A stretch of DNA of 6,257 bases from Acidobacteriota bacterium (GCA_003161495.1 PMOP01000387.1:1-6257); one strand, 5' to 3'; shown: positions 1 to 6,257, counted from the stretch's first letter. A program made the numbers and translations. Notes: generated from the letters alone by a model not told the origin.

Positions 1-551
1 GTATATCCCGTGAGATTCAGGCTCGCCAGTTGCGTGTTCACAGGGGTCGAAGAACCCGGCAATTCCGGATTTTCCGTGTGCACGGTATAAAATTTTCCGT
101 TTTTTGCGTAGGCTGGATCGAAAGTGATGGAGACAATGCCGGTGGCGTTGCCCTTGTCCGAGGCAAACTTCGGAAAAATATCGGTAAATTTAAGATAGGG
201 CGTGAATTTTTTCGTCGCGGTATCCAGTATGTAGATCGTGGTGCTCTGATCGTCGACGAAAATACGCGATGCTGCCATCGGAGCATTCGCGGGCTCGGCG
301 CGCATCGACGTCACGCGGCCAAGCTGCAATTTGTAGTCGATTGCGGTTGTGTTCGCGCCGGAGTGCGTCGCGTTGGTGAGCGGCGGATTCGCATAGTCCT
401 CAAGCGTGACCGCGGTCCCATCCTTGCCAATCTGGGACTGCGTGGGATATTGCGCCAATGCGGCGGGCGCGGCCGCGAGGAAACACGCCAGCAAAATGAA
501 CCCTAGAAAAATTCCCGCCGACCGCATGATTCCCATTTGTTTACTCGACAT
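1..551 (-). CDS. Secreted glucose/sorbosone dehydrogenase-like (PQQ-type beta-propeller) protein, N-terminal part, runs off left edge
   Basis: The frame is open from ATG at 551 to the window edge, giving 183 complete codons. The start is chosen because AAGGAG lies 9 nt upstream; in-frame ATGs at 536 and 527 have no such site. Residues 1-33 form a signal peptide: a basic start, a hydrophobic core (IFLGFILLACFLAAAP) and an ALA cleavage site before Q34. LLAC at 20-23 resembles a lipobox, but the hydrophobic run continues past the cysteine, so ordinary export is favoured. Residues around 75-160 read as the first propeller blade of sugar-dehydrogenase-like proteins: RVTSMRAEP, then SRIFVDDQSTTIYILD, a KFTPYLKFTDIFPKF segment, and the hallmark GIVSITFDPAYAKNGKFYTVHTE, which matches the family's 'G.l..aFhPdy..ng.fYv.yt' pattern. 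Members of this family oxidise sugars or polyols in the periplasm, often with PQQ. Catalytic residues would lie in the missing part, so the enzyme activity is inferred, and a non-enzymatic propeller remains possible. Confidence 0.72.
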   Translation of the reverse strand, partial: MSSKQMGIMRSAGIFLGFILLACFLAAAPAALAQYPTQSQIGKDGTAVTLEDYANPPLTNATHSGANTTAIDYKLQLGRVTSMRAEPANAPMAASRIFVDDQSTTIYILDTATKKFTPYLKFTDIFPKFASDKGNATGIVSITFDPAYAKNGKFYTVHTENPELPGSSTPVNTQLASLNLTGY

Positions 552-560
552 TGTGAACGG

Positions 561-566
561 CTCCTT
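561..566 (-). promoter_or_regulatory. Shine-Dalgarno (AAGGAG) that fixes the start of the dehydrogenase-like gene
   Basis: On the minus strand AAGGAG sits 9 nt before the ATG at 551. It is a near-ideal match to the 16S rRNA 3' end. It selects this ATG over the in-frame ones 5 and 8 codons downstream. Confidence 0.8.
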
Positions 567-740
567 ATTCATTTAACCGCAGCTCGAACGGTCCATCCAA
601 AATCCAGCATGGCGCGTAACCCGGCGCGGCCCGATCCTCGCGCGCGATCCTTTGCGAGCCAACTCTCCGAAATCGAAATAAATTGTCCCAGGTGCAAACT
701 TTGCGAGTTCAAGCGCGACGCCAAGCTGAATCAGGTTTGC

Positions 741-749
741 ATTCTAACA
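741..749 (-). promoter_or_regulatory. Candidate extended -10 promoter element for the dehydrogenase-like gene
   Basis: The minus strand reads TGTTAGAAT, which fits the extended -10 pattern TGnTATAAT with one mismatch. No good -35 hexamer lies 16-18 nt upstream, as is common for extended -10 promoters. It would give a leader of roughly 180 nt before the ATG at 551. A match this short can occur by chance. Confidence 0.25.
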
Positions 750-893
750 CCTGACCGTTCATCGAGCTTTCCATTTTTCTAATCGTCTGATGATCCGAAT
801 AGGACTGCCTCAGCAGGACGAAAGCGCCTCCTTGTAATTCATACTCTTCTATCCCCGGCGCACTCTGTGAGCCCATGAGAACAATTAGTAAAC

Positions 894-899
894 TATAAT
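894..899 (+). promoter_or_regulatory. Candidate -10 box (TATAAT) in AT-rich block upstream of the receptor
   Basis: A perfect TATAAT lies in the AT-rich block, 126 nt before the receptor start. The hexamer 17 nt upstream (GCCCAT) is a poor -35, so sigma-70 use is uncertain. Other AT-rich hexamers nearby (TTAATA at 922 and 945) are alternatives. Confidence 0.25.
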
Positions 900-936
900 T
901 CATATTTGTTATTAAACTGAGTTAATATGAACGACT

Positions 937-960
937 AGCCCAGGTTAATAGATCTGGGCT
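937..960. repeat. Perfect 7-bp inverted repeat in the receptor leader (possible operator or leader hairpin)
   Basis: AGCCCAG at 937-943 is exactly complementary to CTGGGCT at 954-960, with a 10-nt AT-rich spacer between them. The dyad is centred about 77 nt upstream of the receptor ATG. No T-run follows, so it is not an intrinsic terminator. A dimeric regulator site or an RNA hairpin in the 5' leader would both fit. Confidence 0.4.
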
Positions 961-1010
961 TGAATGGTGACTGTTGGGACGATCGCTAGAATGCCAGCCG
1001 GTCTGAATTC

Positions 1011-1016
1011 AAGAGG
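1011..1016 (+). promoter_or_regulatory. Shine-Dalgarno (AAGAGG) for the receptor start at 1026
   Basis: AAGAGG lies 9 nt upstream of the ATG at 1026, the same spacing as for the divergent gene. It supports the start that gives an intact signal peptide. Confidence 0.65.
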
Positions 1017-1025
1017 TTCCACACG

Positions 1026-1328
1026 ATGCCGTCCATCATTACCTCCAGGCTAATCGTCCCCAGACTGATCGTTCCTGTCGTTCTTTTTCTTGCATTGCTT
1101 CCTATGAAGACATGGGCGCAGGGAGAAACTACCAGCGCGATCGTCGGGCAGGTGAGCGATGCGAGCGGCGCGGCGGTTCCTGGCGCCATGGTGACAATCC
1201 ATAACACGGAGACCGGACTGCAGCGAGCCGCCACATCCGACGACTCCGGGCGATTCAGCTTCACACAACTGAAACCCGGCATATACACGGTCAGGGTGGA
1301 AGCGCAAGGTTTCGAGCCGCAACACTAA
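1026..1328 (+). CDS. N-terminal piece of the split receptor: signal peptide plus carboxypeptidase-regulatory-like domain
   Basis: This 100-codon frame is preceded by AAGAGG at 9 nt and ends at TAA 1326-1328. Residues 8-26 are hydrophobic with arginines at 8 and 13, and cleavage is expected after TWA31, before Q32. Residues 39-99 match the Cna-B/carboxypeptidase-regulatory-like fold: IVGQVSDASGAAVPGAMVTI, then NTETGLQRAATSDDSGRF, then LKPGIYTVRVEAQGF. In Oar-like receptors this small beta-sandwich precedes the plug on the periplasmic side. Translated alone it would be an exported stub of about 69 residues with no membrane anchor. An independent small protein is unlikely because the missing continuation follows directly in the next frame. 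Confidence 0.7.
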   Translation: MPSIITSRLIVPRLIVPVVLFLALLPMKTWAQGETTSAIVGQVSDASGAAVPGAMVTIHNTETGLQRAATSDDSGRFSFTQLKPGIYTVRVEAQGFEPQH

Positions 1329-1509
1329 TGACGCTGTAACCGCCGCCCTCGGCCAGAAACAGACTGCAGATTTCATAGTCAAGGTCGCCCATGCAAGGGA
1401 AAGCATTGAAGTCAGCGGCGAAGCCGCGATTCTCAACACCGAAAATGCGAATACATCAACGACCCTGAACGCGCCCGCACTGGAAGACCTTCCGAATCCA
1501 GGCGGCGAT

Positions 1510-4482
1510 TTGACCTACCCTCTGCAGTTTGCCACTGGGGCGCTCATCAATACTGCCGGCAGCGGAAATGATTTCGTTGGCGGGACAAATGGGTACGGCA
1601 ATGTGGAATTCAATGGGCTCCCTGCTCTCTCGAATGGCTACATCGTGGATGGATTAGAGACCAACGACCCTCTAACGAATTTGAACAGCGGACTCTCGAC
1701 CAACCTCGTTCTCGGACTCAATTCGATTTCGGAAGTCACGGTCAATACGCTTTCCTATGCCGTCGATCAAGGGCGTTATGGAGCGTCGCAGGTCAACTAC
1801 GTCACGAAGTCAGGTTCCAACCAATTCCACGGAAACTTGTACGAGTTGTGGAACGGCTCGAGGCTCGACGCGGCCGATTATTTCACGAACGCCACACCGG
1901 GGAATCACAAACCGGGCTCGACCGTGAACCATTTCGGAGGCAGCGTCGGCGGCCCGATCGTGCACGACAAGCTGTTTTTCTTCTTCGATAGCGAGTGGGT
2001 AAGAATTGCGCTGCCCATCGTCACGGCCGCCACCGTTCCAACTGCCGCGTTTCAGACTTATGTACTGCAGCACGTCCCATCGAATGAGACAGCGTTCTAC
2101 ATGAATATGTTTTCGCTATACGGAAATATAAACGGAACGCCGCAAGCGGTCCTCGGGTGCCCGCTGGGCCTTGGTGGGAACAGCAATGACGGAGACGGCT
2201 GCGCAAATCGTCAGAGTGTTTCGCATTCGAGCGACGATCATGAGCAGGTTCAGACCGTTCGCATCGATTACAACATCAATGAGAAAAACACGACCTGGTA
2301 TCGCTTTCAAGCCGACACGGGCGTGCAAGCCGCCTATACAGATCCCATTAATGCTCTCTTCAACTCTGTTTCCCCTCAGCCGCTTTATTCTTTCGCAGCG
2401 GGATATACGCATGTGTTTTCGCAAAATCTTGTGAACTACTTCAACCCGGCATTTTCCTGGTATGCAAGTTTGTTCCGACCGAGCGATTTTCAGAAGACAC
2501 TCGCCGCCTTCCCAATTGTGCTGCAGGGCACCGGCGCGAATCCGTTCACAACGGTGGGAGGACTTGACAACACGTGGGTTCAAGGCCGGCGTGCATCCCG
2601 CTTCTTTATCAACGACAATCTCGCCTGGACCCATGGGGCGCACGAACTGCGCTTTGGAACAAATACTCGAATCCTGAGGCTGAATGATTACGATTTCGGG
2701 CAGGGCAGCGTCCCGACCGTGACGTATGCCACTTTGCAGCAATATATTGACGGAATCGCATCCACGGCGACAGAAACTTTCCCAACATCCGACAACGAGG
2801 CTTTCAATTTCCTGAATCTCGACTGGTATGCGCAGGACACCTGGAAAGCGACCAAGAAGCTGACGTGGACGTTCGGCGTTCGCGACACGTTCAATTCCAA
2901 TCCGCTCAATCCGCACGATAATATTGCGCGCCTCAGCGGCTCTTTCGATTCCATCTCTCACAATGTAAATCAACCGCTGAACACCGCCATTCAAACCGGC
3001 CTGGGAAACGTGTTTTCCTCGACGCCCCTCGCGATCTTGCAGCCGCGAACGGCTATTGCATGGCAATTTGAGCCGAATTCCGTGCTGCGCGCGGGCTTCG
3101 GAATTTTCAGCGACATTTTGCCTGGGAGCATCGCCGACGTGGTCGGCGTCAACCCGCCCTACGTGAAGACGTTTCAGGGCGGACTTCTTGGAACTGTCGG
3201 TGGGACAGCCATCGCGCCGGGAGTTGCCAACAGCGCGGTTGACGCTGTCGCGGCCGCTAATCAGGCATTCAGTTCGGGATTCGGCGCGAGCCAGCTTTCC
3301 TGCGCATCACCACAAGCGAATCCCGCAAACTGCCTTCCTCCGATCGCTATTTCGGCGGTGCCTAGCGGAGAACTTCACGCGCCGTACTTCATGGAATGGA
3401 GTCTTGGGTTGGAGCACCAGTTGGGAACCACGGGAAGCCTCAAGGCGCAATACGTTGGCACGCGCGCGGTTAACCAGCCGTACTTGACGCAGGTGAATGG
3501 GTATCAAACGGTGTGCCCAGGATGCTTTGCGCCGTTTCCTTATGTTCAATCTAGCGATCCACTTCGGGGCGGCGCGGTCGATCCCCGATTTGGCGCGGTC
3601 ACGCAATTTTCCACCGGCGCGAACAGTCATTATGACGGGCTGCAGTTGACCGCGATGAAGCATCTCGGGCACGGCCTGATGGGACAAATCAACTATACCT
3701 GGAGCCGATGCATGGACGAGGTGTCCAACGGCGGGTTCCTGCAATTTTCGGCGGGAGGAATTCTCTCGCCACTTCCGGGAGAACTGTCGCGGAACTATGG
3801 CCCTTGCGATTATGACATCCGGGGGAATCTCACCGCACAGTATGTCTATCAATTGCCGATCAAAGTCCGCAGCCAGTTCTTCGGACACGTCCTAAACGGC
3901 TGGCAAGCATCGGGAAGCGTATTTTGGCACAGTGGGATTCCGTTTTCAGTTCTGAGCACGCCATATTCCGCAAATGGAAACGGCATAGTGAACGGGAGTG
4001 GGCCTCAATTCGCAAGCGTTGTTCCCGGTGTGCCGCTCTACGACCACAATTTTATTCCTGGTGTTACTCAGCCGGACACAGTCCAATGGCTCAACCCCAA
4101 TGCGTTTGTCTCGACCGTGGACCCGAGTACAGGCGCTTGTTACGGAGGCGACACAACGGAGAATTGCCAATTCGGCAATCTCGGTCGCAACGCTTTGCGC
4201 GGCCCTCAATTCTTCTGGAGCGACTTCTACCTCACGAAGTGGTTCCCCGTGACGGAACGCGTGAAACTTCGGTTTGACGCTCAATTCTTCAACGTATTCA
4301 ACCATCCCAATTTCGCGCTTCCGAGCATGGTACTGGCCGGCATTCCAGGCAAGCCTTCCACACAGGTCGGGTTTGGAGCGCTCGCATACTCCACGTCTCC
4401 CCCGACGGGTCTGCTTGGCGTCGGATTGGGCGGCGACAGCACGCCGCGAATGATCGCTTTTCAAATGCGCATGGAGTTTTGA
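1510..4482 (+). CDS. C-terminal piece of the split receptor: plug and outer-membrane beta-barrel
   Basis: The frame is open from 1273, but its first usable start codon is TTG at 1510, inside the plug, with only a weak purine-rich stretch before it. That start is probably not real, and the coding sequence properly begins with the upstream piece. Plug features are visible: LEDLPNPGGDL just before 1510, NVEFNGLPALSNGYIVDGLETNDP (about 193-215 of the joined protein), ISEVTVNTLSYAVDQGRYGASQVNYVTKSGSNQFHGNLYE (about 234-272). Then come barrel strands such as DKLFFFFDSEWVR, LNLDWYAQDTWKATKKLTWTFGVR, LQLTAMKHLGHGLMGQINYTWSRC, and the conserved close GNLGRNALRGPQFFWSDFYLTKWF followed by LRFDAQFFNVFNHPNF. 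The protein ends in phenylalanine, as outer-membrane barrels usually do. Without the upstream piece it has no export signal. All ten cysteines fall in five close pairs, probably in surface loops. Confidence 0.8.
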   Translation: MTYPLQFATGALINTAGSGNDFVGGTNGYGNVEFNGLPALSNGYIVDGLETNDPLTNLNSGLSTNLVLGLNSISEVTVNTLSYAVDQGRYGASQVNYVTKSGSNQFHGNLYELWNGSRLDAADYFTNATPGNHKPGSTVNHFGGSVGGPIVHDKLFFFFDSEWVRIALPIVTAATVPTAAFQTYVLQHVPSNETAFYMNMFSLYGNINGTPQAVLGCPLGLGGNSNDGDGCANRQSVSHSSDDHEQVQTVRIDYNINEKNTTWYRFQADTGVQAAYTDPINALFNSVSPQPLYSFAAGYTHVFSQNLVNYFNPAFSWYASLFRPSDFQKTLAAFPIVLQGTGANPFTTVGGLDNTWVQGRRASRFFINDNLAWTHGAHELRFGTNTRILRLNDYDFGQGSVPTVTYATLQQYIDGIASTATETFPTSDNEAFNFLNLDWYAQDTWKATKKLTWTFGVRDTFNSNPLNPHDNIARLSGSFDSISHNVNQPLNTAIQTGLGNVFSSTPLAILQPRTAIAWQFEPNSVLRAGFGIFSDILPGSIADVVGVNPPYVKTFQGGLLGTVGGTAIAPGVANSAVDAVAAANQAFSSGFGASQLSCASPQANPANCLPPIAISAVPSGELHAPYFMEWSLGLEHQLGTTGSLKAQYVGTRAVNQPYLTQVNGYQTVCPGCFAPFPYVQSSDPLRGGAVDPRFGAVTQFSTGANSHYDGLQLTAMKHLGHGLMGQINYTWSRCMDEVSNGGFLQFSAGGILSPLPGELSRNYGPCDYDIRGNLTAQYVYQLPIKVRSQFFGHVLNGWQASGSVFWHSGIPFSVLSTPYSANGNGIVNGSGPQFASVVPGVPLYDHNFIPGVTQPDTVQWLNPNAFVSTVDPSTGACYGGDTTENCQFGNLGRNALRGPQFFWSDFYLTKWFPVTERVKLRFDAQFFNVFNHPNFALPSMVLAGIPGKPSTQVGFGALAYSTSPPTGLLGVGLGGDSTPRMIAFQMRMEF

Positions 4483-4501
4483 GACTTTTGCGGTCTGGTG
4501 G

Positions 4502-4531
4502 CGCCGGCGTCTCGCCGGCGTTTTTTGTTTT
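4502..4531 (+). terminator. Intrinsic terminator of the receptor gene
   Basis: CGCCGGCG (4502-4509), loop TCT, and CGCCGGCG (4513-4520) form a perfect 8-bp, all-GC stem. It is followed by TTTTTTGTTTT. The stem begins 20 nt after the receptor stop codon. Stem, tight loop and T-tract all fit a factor-independent terminator for plus-strand transcripts. Confidence 0.8.
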
Positions 4532-4540
4532 CCACTGGGC

Positions 4541-4566
4541 ACAAAAACGCCGGAGAGACGCCGGCG
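4541..4566 (-). terminator. Intrinsic terminator of the DUF255-family gene
   Basis: Read on the minus strand, CGCCGGCG (4566-4559), loop TCT, and CTCCGGCG (4555-4548) pair with one mismatch and are followed by TTTTTGT. The hairpin begins 15 nt past the stop codon at 4582. It mirrors the plus-strand terminator, so the two convergent genes are insulated back to back. Confidence 0.75.
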
Positions 4567-4581
4567 CCACAAGAACCTGCC

Positions 4582-6257
4582 TCAGTCCGCGGAGGCTGTG
4601 GCTTGAATTTGCGTCAGCAGCGCGGTGAGGGCTGCGGGATCGGCGACAGGTGGACGGCACGACGTGCCTACGCAGACGAGGGCTTGCGCGACGTCGGCGC
4701 GAAGATGCGGCAGCGTTTCCGCTAACGCGGGCGCCAGGGCATCAGTCGACGCGATGCGTTCGGGCGTCGCTCGAAGAACGGATTTGCCGAAGCGATAGAC
4801 GGAATTCGCGGCCGCTTCGAGCGCTGCGGCCTGCGGATCTTCGGCGCGGCCGGTGATGACCACCTCGAATGGGCGGCGGGCGTGCAGCAGCGCGGCGAGT
4901 CCGTAGCTGGCGGCGTGAATCCCAAATTGCGGCGCGATCGCGGCGAAAGCTTCCAGGGTCGCTTCCGCGCATTCACGGTAGCGCTCGTCTCCGGTGTAGC
5001 CGTGCAGGCGATCGAGCAGAATCGCCGCGGAGGAATTCGCGCCGGGTGTCGGCGAATCCTGCAGCGGCTTGCGCCGCATTTCGAGGCCGCCCATGGGCGG
5101 CGCGCCGGATGCGCGATCGAAGAAGCCGCCGCCCTCGGTGTCAAAATATTCGGCGATGGCGAAATCCGTAGTGCGCCGCGCTGCGTTGAAATATTTTGGA
5201 TCGAGTGTCGCCTCATAGGCATCGAGCAGCGCGATTCCCGCGAAAATCTGGTCGTCGAGCGATCCGTCAAGGCGCGCGCCTCCCAGGCGATGCGCAAATC
5301 CGCGCGCGTCGCTCCAGGCTTCGCTCAGCATGCGATCCAGCGTCTTGAGCGCGAAGGCGCGACAGGCGGCGCCTTTGTCCCCGCTAAGAACCCTTGCAGC
5401 ATCGAGATACGCCGAGACATACATGGCGTTCCACGCAACGTAAAGCGTCGTGTCCACAAAAGGCGCGGGGCGCGCTGCGCGAGCCGCCAGCAATTTTTCC
5501 TTCGCACGCGCCAGCGTTTCGCTGAGGGAGGCCGCGTCGGCGCCGCCGCCAATCAAATTCGCCACTTCGGCGATGGAACGCGCGATCCACAAAACATTTT
5601 TCGCGTGATTGTGGTGCATCTCGCCGTGCGGCTCGACGTCATAGCGAAGTTCCACGGCGCGCGCCTCTTCGGGCGTAAGGACGGCGCGAACTTCTTCCTG
5701 CGTCCACGTGAAATAATCGCCATCGTCGTCGAGCGTCTGGTCGGCGTCCTGGCTGGCGTAAAAACCGCCGCGCGCCTGATCGGAAAGCACGGCGTTCGTC
5801 CAATCCACAATGCCTTCGGCAATTTCGCGAAAAAGCGGCTCGCGCGTAACCTGAAATCCGTGCAGAAAATTTTTCAGCAGTTCCGAATTGTCGTACGACA
5901 TTTTCTCGAAATGCGGCACGCACCAGCGCTCGTCCACCGAATAGCGATGAAATCCGCCAGCAAGCTGGTCGTAGACGCCGCCCGAACCCATTTTCTCAAG
6001 CGTGACCGCGGCAACTTCCAGCATCCGCGGGCCGCTGCCCGCCTGATGGCATTCGAGAAGCAAATCGATCGCCGCGGGATGCGGAAATTTGGGCGAGCGG
6101 CCAAATCCTCCGTTGCGCGAATCAAACAATCCAACAATGGATTCAGCCTGATCTTCCGCCACATGCGAATCGAATTCTCCGCGGCCTCCGGCAAATGTTT
6201 CCGATTTCGCCACCGCTTCGGCAAGGCGCGACGCGGCCTCTTCGACTTCGTCGCGCT
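4582..6257 (-). CDS. DUF255/YyaL/SPATA20-type thioredoxin domain-containing protein, C-terminal ~557 residues, 5' end beyond right edge
   Basis: The frame stays open through the right edge; a GTG at 6213 is in frame but the reading continues upstream as RDEVEEAASRLAEAVAKSETF, so it is not the start. The stop is TGA at 4582-4584. Hallmarks of the alpha/alpha-toroid region appear in order (numbering from the first complete codon): GGFGRSPKFPHP (49-60), GGVYDQLAGGFHRYSVDERW (92-111), PHFEKMSYDNSELL (114-127), GGFYASQDADQ (about 163-173), GDYFTWTQEEV, LDDQIFAGIALLDAYEA, QDSPTPGANSSAAILL, and the closing CVGTSCRPPV (528-537) seen near the C-terminus of this family. Full members have roughly 650-750 residues, so about 130-150 residues are missing, including the thioredoxin fold with its usual CHWCH-type motif. 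The fold resembles glycosidase and N-acylglucosamine epimerase barrels, but the biochemical role of the family is not established. The protein looks intact where visible and is more GC-rich than the receptor. Confidence 0.92.
   Translation of the reverse strand, partial: RDEVEEAASRLAEAVAKSETFAGGRGEFDSHVAEDQAESIVGLFDSRNGGFGRSPKFPHPAAIDLLLECHQAGSGPRMLEVAAVTLEKMGSGGVYDQLAGGFHRYSVDERWCVPHFEKMSYDNSELLKNFLHGFQVTREPLFREIAEGIVDWTNAVLSDQARGGFYASQDADQTLDDDGDYFTWTQEEVRAVLTPEEARAVELRYDVEPHGEMHHNHAKNVLWIARSIAEVANLIGGGADAASLSETLARAKEKLLAARAARPAPFVDTTLYVAWNAMYVSAYLDAARVLSGDKGAACRAFALKTLDRMLSEAWSDARGFAHRLGGARLDGSLDDQIFAGIALLDAYEATLDPKYFNAARRTTDFAIAEYFDTEGGGFFDRASGAPPMGGLEMRRKPLQDSPTPGANSSAAILLDRLHGYTGDERYRECAEATLEAFAAIAPQFGIHAASYGLAALLHARRPFEVVITGRAEDPQAAALEAAANSVYRFGKSVLRATPERIASTDALAPALAETLPHLRADVAQALVCVGTSCRPPVADPAALTALLTQIQATASAD

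Larger units (their letters stand above)
552..1025. other. Divergent intergenic region, no convincing gene
   Basis: This 474-bp gap separates the two divergent genes. The longest frames inside it (for example a 64-codon minus-strand frame at 709-903) have no Shine-Dalgarno and no recognisable protein pattern, so I call none of them. The left part is GC-rich. The stretch from about 881 to 929 is strongly AT-rich and is the likeliest place for promoter activity toward the receptor. A 7-bp inverted repeat follows at 937-960. The gap is long enough for separate promoters and a regulator site for each direction. Confidence 0.6.
1026..4482 (+). pseudogene. Oar-like TonB-dependent outer-membrane receptor, full gene interrupted by one frameshift near 1320-1326
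   Basis: Two adjacent frames together make one complete receptor. Frame one (1026-1328) ends in TAA just after GFEPQ-H. The second frame is open from 1273 and continues as TNDAVTAALGQKQTADF, exactly the segment expected next in this family. Removing one base near 1323 (CAA-ACT-AAT-GAC) gives 1,151 residues; adding an AC to the ACAC tract at 1322-1325 (CAA-CAC-ACT) gives 1,152. Both are normal lengths for acidobacterial receptors. The product would carry a signal peptide (1-31), a carboxypeptidase-regulatory-like domain (about 37-99), a plug (about 125-260) and a beta-barrel ending in the aromatic C-terminus QMRMEF. Everything after the shift looks undamaged, with no second stop over about 1,050 codons. 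This suggests a very recent mutation, a sequencing or assembly error, or a phase-variable site. Such receptors import substrates across the outer membrane using TonB energy; the substrate cannot be told from sequence. Confidence 0.85.
4498..4570. repeat. 31/30-nt near-perfect inverted repeat between convergent genes
   Basis: The left arm (4498-4528) and right arm (4541-4570) are reverse complements apart from one substitution (G at 4514 against A at 4554) and one extra T in the left T-run. They are separated by a 12-nt spacer. Each arm contains the self-complementary octamer CGCCGGCG or a near copy twice, flanking a TCT loop. Because the arms are inverted, both strands can be read as the same peptide, KNAGETPAP. 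From memory, such 'AGETPA' signatures recur in intergenic repeats of uncultured soil bacteria, so the arms may be copies of a dispersed palindromic element; I could not verify this. Confidence 0.85.

Noticed and set aside
30..506. 158-codon plus-strand open frame over the left gene
   Set aside because: It lies antisense to the dehydrogenase-like gene, is rich in Arg/Gly, and shows no protein pattern. The minus strand has a signal peptide, a Shine-Dalgarno and a family motif.
650..707. 9-bp direct repeat CTTTGCGAG at 650 and 699
   Set aside because: One repeated 9-mer in a region of this size is close to what chance gives, and no third copy or flanking similarity is seen.
537..782. 81-codon plus-strand frame in the intergenic region
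   Set aside because: It overlaps the start of the minus-strand gene, has no ribosome binding site, and its composition is not protein-like.
709..903. 64-codon minus-strand frame in the intergenic region
   Set aside because: No Shine-Dalgarno precedes the ATG at 903, no family is recognisable, and the length is expected by chance.
1328..1339. ATG overlapping the TAA stop of the receptor's first piece (possible translational coupling)
   Set aside because: That ATG is in the third frame and meets a TAA after three codons, so it cannot restart the receptor.
2116..3066. 316-codon minus-strand frame inside the receptor
   Set aside because: It is a shadow of the receptor frame, with no export signal, family motif or ribosome binding site. 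The plus strand carries clear receptor motifs across the same stretch.
4722..5297. 191-codon and other long minus-strand frames, plus plus-strand frames, over the DUF255 gene
   Set aside because: High GC suppresses stop codons in all frames. Only the main frame shows the conserved family motifs.
6211..6213. GTG at 6213 as the start of the right-hand gene
   Set aside because: The same frame stays open to the window edge with sensible residues, and the family requires an N-terminal thioredoxin fold upstream.

Overview
The window looks like a piece of a soil-type Acidobacteriota chromosome. The main reason is the central gene, an Oar-like TonB-dependent receptor of about 1,150 residues with an N-terminal carboxypeptidase-regulatory-like (Cna-B-type) domain; this architecture is greatly expanded in that phylum. 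The assignment is by family recognition only and was not checked by a search.

Layout. (1) Positions 1-551, minus strand: the 5' part of a secreted protein resembling a glucose/sorbosone dehydrogenase (PQQ-type beta-propeller). It has a clear Shine-Dalgarno and signal peptide and runs off the left edge. (2) Positions 552-1025: a divergent intergenic region of 474 bp with no convincing gene. It holds weak promoter candidates for both directions, an AT-rich block, and a perfect 7-bp inverted repeat upstream of the receptor. (3) Positions 1026-4482, plus strand: the TonB-dependent receptor, complete at both ends but split by one frameshift near 1320-1326. The signal peptide and regulatory-like domain lie in one frame; the plug and 22-strand-type barrel lie in another. 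(4) Positions 4483-4581: a short convergent gap filled by a 31/30-nt near-perfect inverted repeat. Each arm is a GC-rich hairpin followed by a T-run, so it reads as a back-to-back terminator for the two converging genes. (5) Positions 4582-6257, minus strand: the C-terminal ~557 residues of a DUF255/YyaL/SPATA20-type 'thioredoxin domain-containing protein', whose thioredoxin fold lies beyond the right edge.

The sequence gives no evidence that the three genes form one pathway. The divergent pair (secreted sugar-dehydrogenase-like protein and outer-membrane receptor) could share a regulatory region and plausibly act on extracellular substrates, but that is inference. I see no CRISPR array, tRNA, rRNA, transposase or new defence-like system. 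The points most worth a second look are the receptor frameshift and the terminator/repeat module.
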